Shown: piece by piece, positions 15,816-23,641 of the stretch | Layout: each line of letters begins with the position of its first letter | How positions within the stretch are numbered: position 1 is the stretch's first letter | From: Treponema denticola | GTDB taxonomy: Bacteria; Spirochaetota; Spirochaetia; Treponematales; Treponemataceae | Length of the DNA: 64,000 bases | Direction: 5' to 3' | Assembly (NCBI RefSeq): GCF_024181405.1 | Contig: NZ_CP051302.1 | Coordinates: 1,240,001-1,304,000 of the forward strand | Notes under the pieces: model-generated | What the model was told of the DNA's origin: nothing | What the model saw: only the letters and a program-made list of their open reading frames with translations | Databases searched by the model: none | Made by a program: the position numbers and the translations under genes

Positions 15816-15921
15816 ATTAAAACCATCCTTTCGCAATGTCTTTTTCATTGCAATTATTTTATTTTTCGGTCGAAAGTCTGTTTCGATTGGTTCCGTTACC
15901 CGCCTGCCATAAGGCAGGTCA

Positions 15922-15986
15922 ATCTAACATTCGCTTAACCTGCTTTGCGGCTTGTCCGCAATGTCAGGTTGAAGCGAGTGTTAGGT
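15922..15986 (-). repeat. attC site, cassette 2 (no ORF)
   Basis: Type A site with ATCTAAC and GTTAGGT cores. Only 15 bp separate it from the next attC, so cassette 2 is essentially a bare attC. Head hairpin of cassette 3 at 15903-15918 (CCTGCC, 4-nt loop, GGCAGG). Confidence 0.88.
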
Positions 15987-16001
15987 TTTTTGTTTCTACT
16001 T

Positions 16002-16106
16002 ACTTAACGCCCATGGTGTAAAAGCAGAGCTTTCTTTTGGATAGACAAAGTATACAATTTTTCATTGTAAAAAAATTACACAGCATTTTTTTACACCATG
16101 TTATAT
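16002..16106 (-). repeat. attC site, cassette 1 (atypical type D)
   Basis: ACTTAAC and GTTATAT cores flank arms CATGGTGTAAAA and TTTTTTACACCATG. The long AT-rich centre has its own small inverted repeat (TACAAT/ATTGTA). The sequence resembles none of the other sites, which suggests the Pycsar cassette came from a different integron lineage. Confidence 0.78.
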
Positions 16107-16111
16107 GCAGA

Positions 16112-17398
16112 TCATATTATAAATATTGGAAATGTTAATATATTTTCTTTTTTTGAATTCTTACTTTTAATAATGCAACGAATATAATGATGCCCTAGAT
16201 ATGCGGCTTCCGCATAACAGGTAGTAAGATCTTTGTAGCGTCCATCAAAATTATGAGTTATCTGGTTAGCCTGTTTTGCCTCAGTTCCAGAATTAAATGC
16301 TTTCCATTCTATACTTTCCCAATCTTCTTTTTCATAGGGGTATCCATTTTTCATGATATCAAATTTTATTTGGGTTCCTTTTACAATAGCTCTTGAATTT
16401 TGATAGTATTCAATTTCGTTGGGATGTTTTTCTTCTTTAACTTTACATATAAGTTTAAATTGCGGTTGTTCAATTAGAAGTTTATTTGATGATTTTTTTA
16501 TGAAATCAAAAGAACTTAAATAATTTTTCCAATTAAAGTTAAATTTTTTATAATTTTTACTCCCCTTATAAATGTATAAATCATTTTCGTCTCGACTATC
16601 TGTACAGATTTCACAAAATTTTTCATTTATGTCTAGAATCGTTCTTATATTTTCTCCTACTAGTATTTCATTTGAATTCGCAGCTGCTTGCAATTTTGCA
16701 GCTAAATCTGTATGTAAACTGGTAGTTGTTAATTCTGAATAGTTAGGAATACCATAATAAGACCAAAGCACATCCTTTTCAAAACCTAAATCAATACCAA
16801 TTCTTACGTTTAAAGGCTCTACACCTTCTGAAATAAAAATAGAAGCTAAATCTGTACTTATAAAGTATGTAAGAACTGATGCTGTATTCAATGCATTTAT
16901 TACAGCATCACATTCAGCAAGCCCTTTTCGTACAAATTGTAAAAAAATACCATCACCTTGCAATCTATGCACATGCCCACCAAAATATAAAGATACATAT
17001 ATTGCTAAAGTTAATATAGTATCTTTAATTCTTTTTATTTGAAATAAATTATACTTTTCATTTAATCTAGTAGACCCTTGTATATCCATAAACATAGATA
17101 CACAGTAATATTGTTCATGATCTTCGAATCCTAAGCTCTTAAAATCAGGATGAGCACCTATTTGTAGAGATTGAAAAGAAAACGGATTCATACCAAAAAG
17201 ATTGGCAAGTTCATTTCTATTAATTTGGATTAAATTTTTAGTATTCTCAAGTGTTTTCTCCATTACAGCTTCCTCAAGCTTAATACTTGGTACAGATTCA
17301 AGACTTTTTCTTGAATCTGAAAAGCACAAAGAAGAGCTACTTCTATTTTCAGTAAGAATTTTAGAAATATCCTGTAAATAATTATTAAATAAAGTCAT
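16112..17398 (-). CDS. pycC: Pycsar nucleotide cyclase with AGS-C sensor domain (cassette 1)
   Basis: A 428-residue cytoplasmic class III-type nucleotidyl cyclase. The catalytic domain (about 90-280) has the metal-binding aspartates D105 in MFMDIQGSTRLNEKY and D149 in LQGDGIF. The usual Asn-Arg pair of adenylate cyclases is replaced by D231 and K235 in LHTDLAAKLQ, consistent with a non-purine substrate. Residues 335-428 match the AGS-C sensor domain (ESIEWKAFNSGTEAKQANQI, YAEAAYLGHHYIRCII). In known Pycsar systems the enzyme makes cCMP or cUMP on phage infection and the signal opens a membrane effector. AAGGGG, at the end of the effector gene 3 bp upstream, is its ribosome binding site. The base specificity is not decided by sequence. 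Confidence 0.88.
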   Translation of the reverse strand: MTLFNNYLQDISKILTENRSSSSLCFSDSRKSLESVPSIKLEEAVMEKTLENTKNLIQINRNELANLFGMNPFSFQSLQIGAHPDFKSLGFEDHEQYYCVSMFMDIQGSTRLNEKYNLFQIKRIKDTILTLAIYVSLYFGGHVHRLQGDGIFLQFVRKGLAECDAVINALNTASVLTYFISTDLASIFISEGVEPLNVRIGIDLGFEKDVLWSYYGIPNYSELTTTSLHTDLAAKLQAAANSNEILVGENIRTILDINEKFCEICTDSRDENDLYIYKGSKNYKKFNFNWKNYLSSFDFIKKSSNKLLIEQPQFKLICKVKEEKHPNEIEYYQNSRAIVKGTQIKFDIMKNGYPYEKEDWESIEWKAFNSGTEAKQANQITHNFDGRYKDLTTCYAEAAYLGHHYIRCIIKSKNSKKENILTFPIFII

Positions 17399-17401
17399 AA
17401 C

Positions 17402-17899
17402 TTACCCCTTAATGAAAAAAAATAAAATAACAAACATACATATTATAATACAATCAAATATTAAAGCTATTTTAATATCTTCATGCTTTTTTTTAAGTCC
17501 TACTGAAAGTTCAAAAATTTGATTATTTAAATCTGAAGCTATATCATCTTCTGTATAATTATTTATTCTATTAAAAAATGTTTCTTTGTCATCTGTTGCT
17601 ATATCATAAAAAAACCAACAGGATTTTTTTCTATTAATGTTTTCAGAACCGAAATAAGGAACTATTGCTTTTATCGTAAAGAAAATTGAAGAGATAAAAG
17701 AAAATACTATAATTCCTATTAGACCGCATAAATAACATTTCAAATTATCTATTACAGAAGATAATAAATTTTTATAATTAACAACTACCAGCCCAATAAA
17801 AAAAGTATTAAAAGCAAGTAAAAAAGATCCCTTGTTATTGATGCCAGCATAATATGAATCAAACCTTTCAATTATTTTTATTCTCATATCATTATCCAT
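17402..17899 (-). CDS. pycTM: Pycsar transmembrane effector, DUF5706 (cassette 1)
   Basis: A 165-residue membrane protein of the DUF5706 (PycTM) type. The N-terminal IIERFDSYYAGINNKGSFLLAFNTFFIGLVV and the C-terminal NNYTEDDIASDLNNQIFELSVGLKKKHEDIKIALIFDCI blocks are the family signature. Three to four hydrophobic segments are seen at about 23-42, 53-76 and 142-163. In characterised systems the cyclic pyrimidine nucleotide triggers membrane disruption and abortive infection. AAGGAG lies 9 nt before the ATG. It is the attI-proximal gene of the array, 66 bp from the inferred transcription start of the cassette promoter, and is followed after 3 bp by the cyclase. Confidence 0.88.
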   Translation of the reverse strand: MDNDMRIKIIERFDSYYAGINNKGSFLLAFNTFFIGLVVVNYKNLLSSVIDNLKCYLCGLIGIIVFSFISSIFFTIKAIVPYFGSENINRKKSCWFFYDIATDDKETFFNRINNYTEDDIASDLNNQIFELSVGLKKKHEDIKIALIFDCIIICMFVILFFFIKG

Positions 17900-17945
17900 A
17901 CTATTATTCTCCTTTATATTTAATTTGCCTATAACAATTGTATAA

Positions 17946-17971
17946 ACCTAACATCCCTTCGACCCTTCCTC
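17946..17971 (-). other. attI recombination site (core)
   Basis: ACCTAAC at 17946-17952 (GTTAGGT on the minus strand) matches the attC closing cores and lies between the cassette promoter and the first cassette. The outer extent and the integrase-binding arms cannot be set by eye. Confidence 0.65.
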
Positions 17972-18000
17972 ACTATAGCATAAAAACCAATAATTTGCAA
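17972..18000 (-). promoter_or_regulatory. Cassette promoter Pc of the integron
   Basis: Minus-strand TTGCAA (18000-17995), 17-nt spacer, TATAGT (17977-17972). The predicted start near 17965 is just outside attI, so every newly inserted cassette would be transcribed from here. Confidence 0.7.
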
Positions 18001-18106
18001 TCTAAACTGCTGTAAAAAAAAAAACACATCTTTCTACCATAAATACGAATCGGATAAATGAACCGTTGGCAGATTAGGCCTATCTTCACTAAATGGGATA
18101 AAAAAA

Positions 18107-19382
18107 TCACATCCTGTCTATAGGGCTTTGAATGCCCAGACCGCCGCGGTTTAGGACATGGGTGTAAACCATAGTAGTCTTAACATCGCTGTGACCGAGA
18201 AGCTCTTGAATGGTGCGGATATCGTAGCCTGCTTCAAGCAGGTGCGTTGCAAATGAGTGGCGGAAAGTGTGGCAGCCTATCGGTTTTGGGATGCAGGACT
18301 TTAAAACCGCTTCATGCAGAGTTCGCTGAATAACCGAAGGATCGATATGGTGTCGCCCCTGCTCGCCTGTTTATTTGTTACGCCATCGGCGTGTTTGGGG
18401 AAATACCCAATGCCATGCCCAACTTTTGCCGGCGATGGGATATTTTTTTGCAAGAGCAGAGGGCAGCGGCACCGAACCGAAGCCGTCCTTGCAGTCTGCC
18501 TCATGAATACGCCGGACATTTTCCAAATGCTTTTGAAGCGGAAATTTAAGTGAAACAGGCAATACGGTTTTACGGTCTTTCGCACCCTTTCCGCAGTGTA
18601 CCGTAATTTCGTTTTTCCCAAAATCGATATCTTGAATCCTTAACCGCAAGGCTTCCATAAGCCGCATTCCGGTTCCGTAAAGCAAACGGATAATAAGCCC
18701 GTAATCGTTTTCAGGCAAAAGAGAGAATATCTTTGCAGTTTCCTCACGGGTCATTACGGCAGGCAGCTTTTTAGGCTTTTTAGCACGGACTATATTTTCA
18801 GGAGTCTTTATAGTTAAGCCTAATATGTTTTTATATAGAAACAAAAGAGCCGCAAGAGCCTGATTTTGGCTTGAAGCGGCAGCCTTTTCCTTCACTGCAA
18901 GACGGCTCACAAAGGCATTTATTTCCGTATTGGAAAGAGTTTTAAGATTTTTATTCTTATTTTCACGAATAAAGCGGCTTATCCAATAGCTGTAGGCTTC
19001 CATTGTACGCTTACTGTAGTGTTTGGCAGTAATAACTTCTTCCAACTTATTTAAAATACACTGAACATCGGTTGCAGTATGATTATTCCTTTCTCCAATA
19101 ATTTCGGTATTCAAAAGCTTGGCATCATGAGGCTTGTTGCTATCATTAGGTTCACAATTTTTAAAGATAAAGCCGGAATCTGCCCTGCAAATCCCTTCAT
19201 TATAAAGGTTGTTTAATAAAATATCGCAAGAATTACGGTCGGCAGGTATAATCCAGAAATATCCGGCCGGAATCCAAGCCCTGTTAGGTATTTGATTGCA
19301 GAATTTTAGAAAAATCATCTCCCTCAGCTTTAAAACGCACCGACAAACGCTCTTTTTCATAAGACCTAATTTCAATAAACAT
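18107..19382 (-). pseudogene. intI: Integron integrase, inactivated by a frameshift and an in-frame stop
   Basis: Start at 19382 with AAGGAGG 5 nt upstream, encoding MFIEIRSYEKERLSVRFKAE and stopping after 32 codons. One base removed near 19280 restores the frame into NQIPNRAWIPAGYFWIIPAD and the recombinase. TGMRLMEALRLR (Arg I) and GKGAKDRKTVLP (Lys) are present, and the IntI-specific insertion (GFGSVPLPSALAKKYP...WAWHWVFPQ) is clear. A TAA at 18371-18373 interrupts it. The same frame goes on for 87 codons to 18107 with [37 protein letters not shown] and the nucleophile MVYTHV. The frame around the stop is unchanged, so this is a substitution. Without those residues no recombination is expected. 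The 3' end faces attI. Confidence 0.85.
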
Positions 19383-19962
19383 AAAAACCTCCTTAAAAAA
19401 GCACAATACAAATTTTTTATGGCATAGCTTAACCATGGTCTATTATGATGATTAATGTTTCCATCTTAATAAACCTGGATAAAACACCTATGCATGGCTG
19501 TTAAATTCCAACAGGATAAACAACCTAAACATAAAAAACATTGTAAGAAAGAGCCGACTTCATGCAGCCGAAACATACTATAAGCGGCAGTTTTCTTATG
19601 TATAAGTTAATTATTGCATATTTTTATGGAATATGCAAGTATTTAAGATTTTTTGGGTATTAGAGGAAGAGAAATATTTCTAACTTGCTGTATAAAATTT
19701 TACTGACTATTTTTCAATTGAAGAAAGAGATGAAACCACCCGCCATCCGTGGCGGGGGAGATTAATCCAATCCGGCAAGAGGCGATCCGAGGACGCGAAG
19801 CAAATAAAAATTAACCGCATTTGAATCCCGTATCGCAAACTTATGCCGTAAATAGAGGGAGCAGATACAAGGCGCGAGGAAAAATGAAGCGGAGGCGTGC
19901 TTGTTGCACGTCGAGCATTCATTTTTTCGCAGCAACGCAGTAGATGCCCCTCTATTTACGGC
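19383..19962. other. Intergenic region upstream of intI and downstream of the envelope operon
   Basis: About 580 bp without a gene. It holds a 9-bp hairpin (TTGCATATT/AATATGCAA, 19614-19638), a GC hairpin CCCGCC/GGCGGG (19739-19756) and the long inverted repeat at 19845-19962. An ORF at 19707-19922 overlaps these repeats and looks noncoding. Confidence 0.6.
19845..19962. terminator. Inverted repeat abutting the operon end, possible terminator
   Basis: GCCGTAAATAGAGGG (19845-19859) and CCCTCTATTTACGGC (19948-19962) are perfect 15-bp arms separated by 88 bp. The inner arm ends exactly at the stop codon of the outer-membrane protein gene. Termination is inferred from position; the loop is long for an intrinsic terminator and no U-tract follows. 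Confidence 0.4.
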
Positions 19963-21420
19963 TTAGAAGGTGCCGCCGCCTAGGCGGAACGAAAGACTAT
20001 ACCTCACCTCACCCTTCGTCTTTGAATTGGGACTTAAGGGATAGCTAAAAGAAGGCCCTGTACTCATACTGGCAAATTTATATATTCTCCAGTTAAGGGT
20101 AAGCTTTGAAAAACCTTCAAGTTCCGATATAGCAAATTGCTGAAAAAAGTTTAGGCTCAACTTATCGGTACCGAGTTTGTTTTGGCTTATATTAAGAGCT
20201 ATATAGTGTTGGCCTATATTTCCCATAGCAAAAATATCACCTGAGGCAAGGACTGAAGGATGAGTGTAATTCTTATTTTTTATGTGCACAGCAGCCTTTG
20301 AAAGAATATCTTGAGCGGTATCAGTATTTGAGTACCCGAAGCCGTTATAAAAATATTGTAAAACTATACCGGTATTGGTGTCGGCATTTGAATAAGAACC
20401 GCCTAGTGTTGCCTGAAAAAAGGGCTTGTTTTTTTCGGTATAGGGACTCATATCGGCCTTATAATAGGTATAATCGCTTCCCCAAGCAAAAACGCCCTCG
20501 CCGAAGACGGCAACCTTTCCTGCAATACTGCCCGAAACGGTGGTAATAAGACGGGGTGCTTTTTCGTATTTGTACCAGCCTCCAAATCCCAATTCCCAGT
20601 TACCGACAACAAACTCGCCCTTTGCGGCTCCTGCCGTGTATTTGGGATCATAGCCGTCTCTCTGTTCCGGAGGCAACAGGTAGAGCCAGATATTGTGCTG
20701 GGTTTTGGGAATTATTATATGGGTTCTTAAAGAAATACCCCCTTCCCTATCGGCCGTAGTATCTTGAGGATCGATTCTTGAAATATTTATAACATCGGCA
20801 GGGCTATAAAAATAACCGGTTCCCCATTTTACTGCATGTTTTCCAAAACGGAAAAATGCAATATTCTTAGCGGAAAAATCCGTGTAAAGCTCTTGAATTT
20901 TAATATTTGGAACTCCGCTTACTTCTACAAAGGCAGGCAACTCAATACCATTTGGAGGAACAATCGACTTAGGCACAAAAGCTGAACCTTGTCCTGATAA
21001 ACTCTTCTCAAATGGAAAGCCGAAAAGAAATTTTCCGTAAAGTTTTAAGTCTTCGCTGGGACGGGCATCAAAAAAAAGACTTCCGTTTAAGTTTATGTTA
21101 AATTTTCCCTTTCCGTCTTTCAAAGATTTCAGGTAATCATTCTTCTTTGAATAGGGATCTTCCCAAGCATAATCTATTCCCATTGAAGAACTTAAACTTC
21201 CGCCTATTCTCATTTTTTTTGACTCAAGGCTAAGAGTTGCCTTTTCAAGATCAGCCTTAAACTTTAAACCGCTTTTATTTTCGGAACCGGCCTCTTCGGC
21301 AGATATAAGGGTATCTTCATCTCCGCCGAAAAGATCATTTTCCAAATCGGAAGAGTTTTCTTGTGCAAACACAAAAAGGGGAATAAATAAAACAAAAATA
21401 AAAATCGCAATTTTTTTCAT
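19963..21420 (-). CDS. Putative outer-membrane beta-barrel protein of the export operon
   Basis: A 485-residue protein with a signal peptide (MKKIAIFIFVLFIPLFVFAQ), an acidic N-terminal stretch (SSDLENDLFGGDEDTL) and then a beta-rich body. Alternating hydrophobic and polar strands with aromatic ends and a terminal EVRYSLSFRLGGGTF fit an outer-membrane barrel. It is the last gene of an operon that encodes an ABC exporter and a LolA-like carrier, with 1 bp between it and the carrier gene. The arrangement suggests it is either the cargo of the machine or its outer-membrane terminus. No narrower family is recognised. Confidence 0.7.
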   Translation of the reverse strand: MKKIAIFIFVLFIPLFVFAQENSSDLENDLFGGDEDTLISAEEAGSENKSGLKFKADLEKATLSLESKKMRIGGSLSSSMGIDYAWEDPYSKKNDYLKSLKDGKGKFNINLNGSLFFDARPSEDLKLYGKFLFGFPFEKSLSGQGSAFVPKSIVPPNGIELPAFVEVSGVPNIKIQELYTDFSAKNIAFFRFGKHAVKWGTGYFYSPADVINISRIDPQDTTADREGGISLRTHIIIPKTQHNIWLYLLPPEQRDGYDPKYTAGAAKGEFVVGNWELGFGGWYKYEKAPRLITTVSGSIAGKVAVFGEGVFAWGSDYTYYKADMSPYTEKNKPFFQATLGGSYSNADTNTGIVLQYFYNGFGYSNTDTAQDILSKAAVHIKNKNYTHPSVLASGDIFAMGNIGQHYIALNISQNKLGTDKLSLNFFQQFAISELEGFSKLTLNWRIYKFASMSTGPSFSYPLSPNSKTKGEVRYSLSFRLGGGTF

Positions 21421-21421
21421 A

Positions 21422-22189
21422 TTAGTTTATCTTCTCCAAATAAGCCTTGGTAAAAACTACATCATCAATTTTTGCAGTGCTGAAGTCTTGAAATATCTGC
21501 GTTGTTTTTTCTCCCTTGATAAGCTCATTTATATATATTTGATGTACGGGAAGCGGCATACCTTCAACATTTGCGTATTTTGGTATAAGAGTAGTTCTCA
21601 TGTGTTTTCCGCTCGCACCGTAACTTTCTATTTTTAAAAGGAGGTGTTCGTCTTTTCGTACAAAGAATTTTTCTTGAGCATAAGCAGCATCCTTTTCCAA
21701 AGCCTTAGCAGTTACCGCATAAACCTCATATTTACCCAGCTTTGCTTCTTCAATTTTAAGAATTTCCCAAGCTTGCCTAAATTGCGACTTTTTATTTACA
21801 TCGGATAATTTTGTATCGCTGTTTGCCAAATTCCTTTTAAGGGAAGAATGAGTAAACTGATGGGCAATAGGATCATAGAACCAAAGGTTCTCCTTTTCCT
21901 GTAAATAACCGTTTCCCTTATCGGCTTCGGGAGCCAGCTGAATAAGAGTTGTTTGGTCCTTAGTGTCACGCCTAAAGAGTTTAAACTGAACGACTTCCTT
22001 AGGCTGATTAGGCTTTTCGACAATCAGTGTGAGAGTGCTTGTAAAATCTTTTTTAAAATTTCCCGTGTCGAAAACTTTATCCATAATCTTATACATTTCC
22101 TCCATTGAGGGAATCTCGGCAAATACCGCAATGCTTACAAAAAAAGCAATGAGTATAATCAATAATTTTTTGTTAATAAAATATTTCAT
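21422..22189 (-). CDS. LolA-like outer-membrane lipoprotein-sorting protein
   Basis: A 255-residue periplasmic protein with signal peptide (KKLLIILIAFFVSIAVFAEIPS) and a LolA-like half-barrel of the lipoprotein-sorting-protein type: FKKDFTSTLTLIVEKPNQPKEVVQFKLFRRDTKDQTTLIQLAPEADKGNGYLQEKENLWFYDP, then SYGASGKHMRTTLIPKYANVEGMPLP. Such proteins carry lipids or lipoproteins between membranes. AGGAGAA lies just before the ATG at 22189; 32 upstream codons run into the hairpin repeat and are rejected. The gene sits between the permeases and the outer-membrane protein, so they probably form one transenvelope lipid or lipoprotein path. Confidence 0.82.
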   Translation of the reverse strand: MKYFINKKLLIILIAFFVSIAVFAEIPSMEEMYKIMDKVFDTGNFKKDFTSTLTLIVEKPNQPKEVVQFKLFRRDTKDQTTLIQLAPEADKGNGYLQEKENLWFYDPIAHQFTHSSLKRNLANSDTKLSDVNKKSQFRQAWEILKIEEAKLGKYEVYAVTAKALEKDAAYAQEKFFVRKDEHLLLKIESYGASGKHMRTTLIPKYANVEGMPLPVHQIYINELIKGEKTTQIFQDFSTAKIDDVVFTKAYLEKIN

Positions 22190-22209
22190 ACATTCTCCTA
22201 TAACACGAT

Positions 22210-22274
22210 GTTTTGTGCAAAGCACAAAACTCGAAGATAAACAGTAAGGCAGAATTTCTGCCGAACTGTTTATC
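22210..22274 (-). repeat. Two-hairpin intergenic element, copy 1
   Basis: Minus-strand order: GATAAACAGT/ACTGTTTATC around an inner GGCAGA/TCTGCC, a TTCGA spacer, then GTTTTGTGC-AAA-GCACAAAAC (22210-22230). The same design is at 33426-33493. It lies between permease and carrier genes inside the operon. Confidence 0.75.
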
Positions 22275-22291
22275 GAATCTCCCATAAAAAC

Positions 22292-23626
22292 TTATTTTCC
22301 CGACCTCAGCGCTTCGGCAGGAATCATATTAGCGGCTCTCGAAGCCGAGCCCCTTACAGTAAGCAGGGTTAAACCCAACATTATCACAAACTTTAAAAAA
22401 ACTAAAAGAGCGGATAAGTTCCACGCAAAGTATCCGTTTTTGGTAAAGACCGAAAAAGGTGAATCTACAGCTATCGGAATAAACGAGATAACCTGCATTA
22501 CAAGAACAGCAAGTACAAAACCGCATACGGCTCCGAATAAGGATAAAAATGAAGCTTCTGCAAGAAAAAGACGCCTTATATGTTTTCTCATAACACCGCA
22601 AGAGCGCATGGTTCCGACTTCCCCCCTTCTTTCATACACAATAATTTTAAAGGTATTTGAAATACCTATCATCGTAATAACCAAAAGCACAATCAAAATA
22701 CCGAAACTTATACCGTTTAAGGTATTCATAAAGGTAATAACCTGCGGAGCAAAATCGTAAAAAGTAGCTATGCCGAATTTGGTTCCCTGCCACTTTCCTT
22801 CTTCAAGTTGCTTAAATACATTGCTTGCAGGCTGTGAAGGGCTTATAGTTCGGGCAAGATCCCTGCTTGTAATGGGATGAGTTTCTGCGATTTTTCTTTC
22901 AAGCTGTTGCGCATAAATTTCCTGCATATCGGGATTTTTTAAAAAAAGCGAATATACTTCTATACTGTCTTTTTCCAATTCCGTAATTTTTTGCAAATAA
23001 TCAAAATTGATGTAATTTGTGATTCCGCCGAATGAAGAGCGATTTACTGCAATACCTTCTACTTGAAGTTCAATAACCGTAAGCTGACCTTGTGATGTCC
23101 TAGTTTCAAGTAAAACTATATCGTGCAAGTCTACATTTAAGGTTGCGGCTACCGATTCGGAAAGAAGAATTGCATTTTCTTTTTTCATGGCTTCCCAGCT
23201 TCCTTCCTTAAAAAGAATACTGTCATGTAAAATTTTTTCTTCATCGAATTTGCAGCCGTCAATTTGAGAGGTAACTTCTTTTCCTTCAAATATCAGCTTA
23301 CCTGATGCACGACTTCTTTTTATGATGTACGTAGTTTCTATTCCTAATTCTTTTACGGTCTTTTCTATAAACTCAACATCGTTTTTGTCCATATAAATTT
23401 GAGCAGGATCATCCGCCGACTTATCGGGAGCCTTTTTTGAACCTATTATATAGACATGGCCTCCTACGATTTTTGAAATTTCTCCGGCCATACTGTTTAC
23501 GGCACCGGAAGTCATGCCGTCCATAAAGATAACGACAAAGAAAGCAAAGGCTATCGCAAAAACCAAAAGAATACTTCGCCTTTTTTGTCTGTTTAAATTT
23601 CTAAATGCTATTTTTAATATATTCAT
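22292..23626 (-). CDS. FtsX/LolC-like ABC transporter permease
   Basis: A 444-residue MacB/LolCE-type permease: an N-terminal transmembrane helix (about 17-36, RRSILLVFAIAFAFFVVIFMDGM), a large periplasmic domain (40-300) and a C-terminal FtsX domain with three helices (about 310-440). GISNTFKIIVYERRGEVGTMRSCGVMRKHIRRLFLAEASFLSLFG is the conserved cytoplasmic coupling region that meets the ATPase. It is encoded 15 bp after a second permease, and the two presumably form the heteromeric membrane part. Energy comes from the ATPase gene at the head of the operon. Confidence 0.88.
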   Translation of the reverse strand: MNILKIAFRNLNRQKRRSILLVFAIAFAFFVVIFMDGMTSGAVNSMAGEISKIVGGHVYIIGSKKAPDKSADDPAQIYMDKNDVEFIEKTVKELGIETTYIIKRSRASGKLIFEGKEVTSQIDGCKFDEEKILHDSILFKEGSWEAMKKENAILLSESVAATLNVDLHDIVLLETRTSQGQLTVIELQVEGIAVNRSSFGGITNYINFDYLQKITELEKDSIEVYSLFLKNPDMQEIYAQQLERKIAETHPITSRDLARTISPSQPASNVFKQLEEGKWQGTKFGIATFYDFAPQVITFMNTLNGISFGILIVLLVITMIGISNTFKIIVYERRGEVGTMRSCGVMRKHIRRLFLAEASFLSLFGAVCGFVLAVLVMQVISFIPIAVDSPFSVFTKNGYFAWNLSALLVFLKFVIMLGLTLLTVRGSASRAANMIPAEALRSGK

Positions 23627-23641
23627 AATCCATTTCCTTAT

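Larger units (their letters stand above)
5..19382 (-). mobile_element. Chromosomal integron (integrase, promoter, attI, 17 or more cassettes)
   Basis: The region is made of minus-strand gene units separated by 17 imperfect-palindromic attC sites of about 63-142 bp whose ends are RYYYAAC- and GTTRRRY-like cores. A tyrosine recombinase with the IntI-specific insertion lies at the high-coordinate end. Cassettes continue past the left window edge. The integrase is co-oriented with the cassettes and its 3' end faces attI, an arrangement known from Treponema denticola and unlike the divergent layout of class 1 and Vibrio integrons. Numbering cassettes from attI, cassette 1 is the Pycsar pair and cassette 17 the HEPN-like gene. 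Confidence 0.93.

Noticed and set aside
1..16106. Regularly repeated 60-bp palindromes resembling CRISPR repeats
   Set aside because: Spacing is 0.6-1.6 kb with genes between copies, and the ends carry integron cores. They are attC sites.
16112..17899. CBASS instead of Pycsar
   Set aside because: The enzyme has class III cyclase motifs (MDIQGST, GDG) rather than a CD-NTase fold, and no Cap2/Cap3 genes are nearby.
18301..19411. intI split by a frameshift near 18400, suggested by overlapping reading frames
   Set aside because: Codon-by-codon reading shows the catalytic C-terminus continues in the same frame after TAA at 18371. The second overlapping frame is a shadow. The only frameshift is near 19280.
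19707..19922. 71-aa ORF in the region after the envelope operon
   Set aside because: It overlaps inverted repeats, has no ribosome binding site and an unlikely composition.
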